From contig CAJPKE010000020.1 of NCBI GenBank assembly GCA_905370345.1, positions 1 through 13,195 of the forward strand: 13,195 bases of DNA. The letters run 5' to 3'. The notes below the pieces were generated by a model. It was not told where the DNA came from and made no database searches. It saw only the letters and a list, made by a program, of their open reading frames with translations. Positions 12,206 to 13,195 of this stretch are shown here, piece by piece (position 1 is the first letter of the stretch; each line of letters opens with the position of its first letter). Source of the stretch: Candidatus Saccharibacteria bacterium UBA6209 (GTDB taxonomy: Bacteria; Patescibacteriota; Saccharimonadia; Saccharimonadales; Saccharimonadaceae). Made by a program: the position numbers and the translations under genes.

Positions 12206-13195
12206 CTATGAAGCGCTTGTATCGTTTTTGAGTGCTTTATCCGTCGCCGTGACTAATTCTCTTACGATTTCGTCATAGCTTTCATATACGCGGAATCCTG
12301 CCGCGTACGGATGGCCGCCGCCACCGAAGTATCCAGCTACAGTGTCGGCAATTGGCAAATTACCTCGTAGGCGCGCAGTTAATTTGCCGTCAGGGTAAGT
12401 TTTAATAACACAGCTGAGCGCCACACCCTCAACTAACCTCAGTTCGTCGCCAATCAACGCGCCGGGGTTATAGGCGTCGCTATAGGCTTGGATTTCCTCA
12501 AATGGCACATGCACCAACGCCAATTGTCCGTCTAATAAATATTCGATTCGCTCGATCAATTTTCCCTTGTACGCCAAAATTTCTGGCGATTTTTTCATAA
12601 ATTCGCGTCGTCGTTCTTCAATTTCCGCGTTGGATGCGCCCAGTTCTGTAAGTTCTCCCGCCGTATGGAAAGTCTGAGCCGTAGTGTTTTGCGTAGTAAG
12701 CCCCAGGCTATCGCTCATAATAGCTATCAATAAATCTTCGGCAGCCTGAGGATTTATCTTCCAGTCGGAATACTTGAACAGTTTATATAGTAATTCCCCG
12801 GTTGCCACGACGGTTTCTGATAACATAATATGATCAAAGCTGAGTGTCGATTCGGCTGTGTGATGATCGACAACCAGAGTCGGGTGCGTTTCTAAGAAAT
12901 GTCGCGCTCTAGGAGTTTCCAGTACCTTACTGAGAAGTACGTCCGCACTTGTATCGACAATTATCGCGGCGTCGGCTTGAAACGGAAAGCCGTTCTGCAC
13001 TCGATCCCAACCGCGAACATAATGAAGATATTTCGGTGTATCTACTGGACAATATAAAGTGACAGTCTTCCCTAGGTCGCTTAAGACTTCTTCTAGCGCC
13101 AAGCTTGAACCCAGGCTGTCGCCGTCGGGATTTTCGGCTTGAATAATAACTATATTGTTTGCGGATTGAATGAATTGTTTAGCTGTATCTAGCAT
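12206..13195 (-). CDS. DHH/DHHA1 phosphoesterase, NrnA-like
   Basis: A 329-aa protein whose ATG is the last codon of the window; an earlier start outside cannot be excluded. Motifs of the DHH phosphoesterases are in order: PDGDSLGS at 23-30 (motif I), Asp81 in AIIVDTSAD (II), DHH at 110-112 in LVVDHHTAES (III), Asp162 in IMSDSLGLTT (IV), and the DHHA1 substrate loop GGGGHPYAAG at 291-300. Such proteins usually cleave short oligoribonucleotides, cyclic dinucleotide products or pAp with Mn2+ in the cytoplasm. One oddity: the histidine that normally stands three residues before the motif I proline is Ala20 here. A second, diverged copy of its C-terminal end lies at 11299-11385. The gene ends 33 bases before the promoter found upstream of the CYTH gene. 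Confidence 0.9.
   Translation of the reverse strand: MLDTAKQFIQSANNIVIIQAENPDGDSLGSSLALEEVLSDLGKTVTLYCPVDTPKYLHYVRGWDRVQNGFPFQADAAIIVDTSADVLLSKVLETPRARHFLETHPTLVVDHHTAESTLSFDHIMLSETVVATGELLYKLFKYSDWKINPQAAEDLLIAIMSDSLGLTTQNTTAQTFHTAGELTELGASNAEIEERRREFMKKSPEILAYKGKLIERIEYLLDGQLALVHVPFEEIQAYSDAYNPGALIGDELRLVEGVALSCVIKTYPDGKLTARLRGNLPIADTVAGYFGGGGHPYAAGFRVYESYDEIVRELVTATDKALKNDTSAS

Noticed and set aside
1..13195. CRISPR array, rRNA gene, insertion-sequence transposase or integrase gene.
   Set aside because: I found no regularly spaced repeats, rRNA sequence, or transposase or recombinase motifs on either strand.

Overview
The window reads like a streamlined, moderately AT-rich bacterial chromosome. 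The best fit is Candidatus Saccharibacteria (TM7) or a close Patescibacteria relative. This is inferred from gene style, compact spacing and probable leaderless promoters; there is no rRNA marker. TGA ends the RNA methyltransferase gene, and TAA and TAG end the others, so the code looks standard (code 11), not one of the TGA-sense codes found in some related phyla.

Left part (1-1783): a minus-strand pair, namely a TrmA/RlmD-type RNA methyltransferase followed 14 bases later by the start of a restriction-modification protein that runs off the window. Diverging from it is a tRNA-Gln(UUG) gene. Middle-left (1784-5232): an accessory segment bounded by the 3' end of tRNA-Gln and a second 27-base copy of that 3' end (26 of 27 identical). 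It carries a two-gene operon (a PD-(D/E)XK/RecB-like nuclease plus a helical protein resembling the N-terminal region of McrB-like proteins), a 63-aa protein, and a DUF2268-type HExxH metallopeptidase. No integrase is visible. A good terminator lies just beyond the right-hand tRNA fragment, where the original tRNA-Gln terminator would be if the segment was inserted.

Centre (5331-9983): a housekeeping stretch. A plus-strand operon encodes an ABC exporter (NatA-like ATPase, NatB-like permease) and an AI-2E/PerM-family membrane protein. It converges on cysS, and the cysS stop codon lies inside the shared terminator hairpin.

Right part (9990-13195): a minus-strand region with an unrecognised 217-aa helical protein of foreign-looking codon use flanked by inverted repeats, two coding fragments (one a stray copy of the C-terminus of a DHH phosphoesterase), a CYTH-domain protein, and an NrnA-like DHH/DHHA1 phosphoesterase whose ATG is the last codon of the window.

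The main candidate for a new system is the nuclease/helical-protein pair inside the tRNA-Gln-bounded segment. It looks like a compact defence module, but this is inference. A secondary theme is leaderless transcription: three genes have a -10 box ending only 6-8 bases before the ATG.
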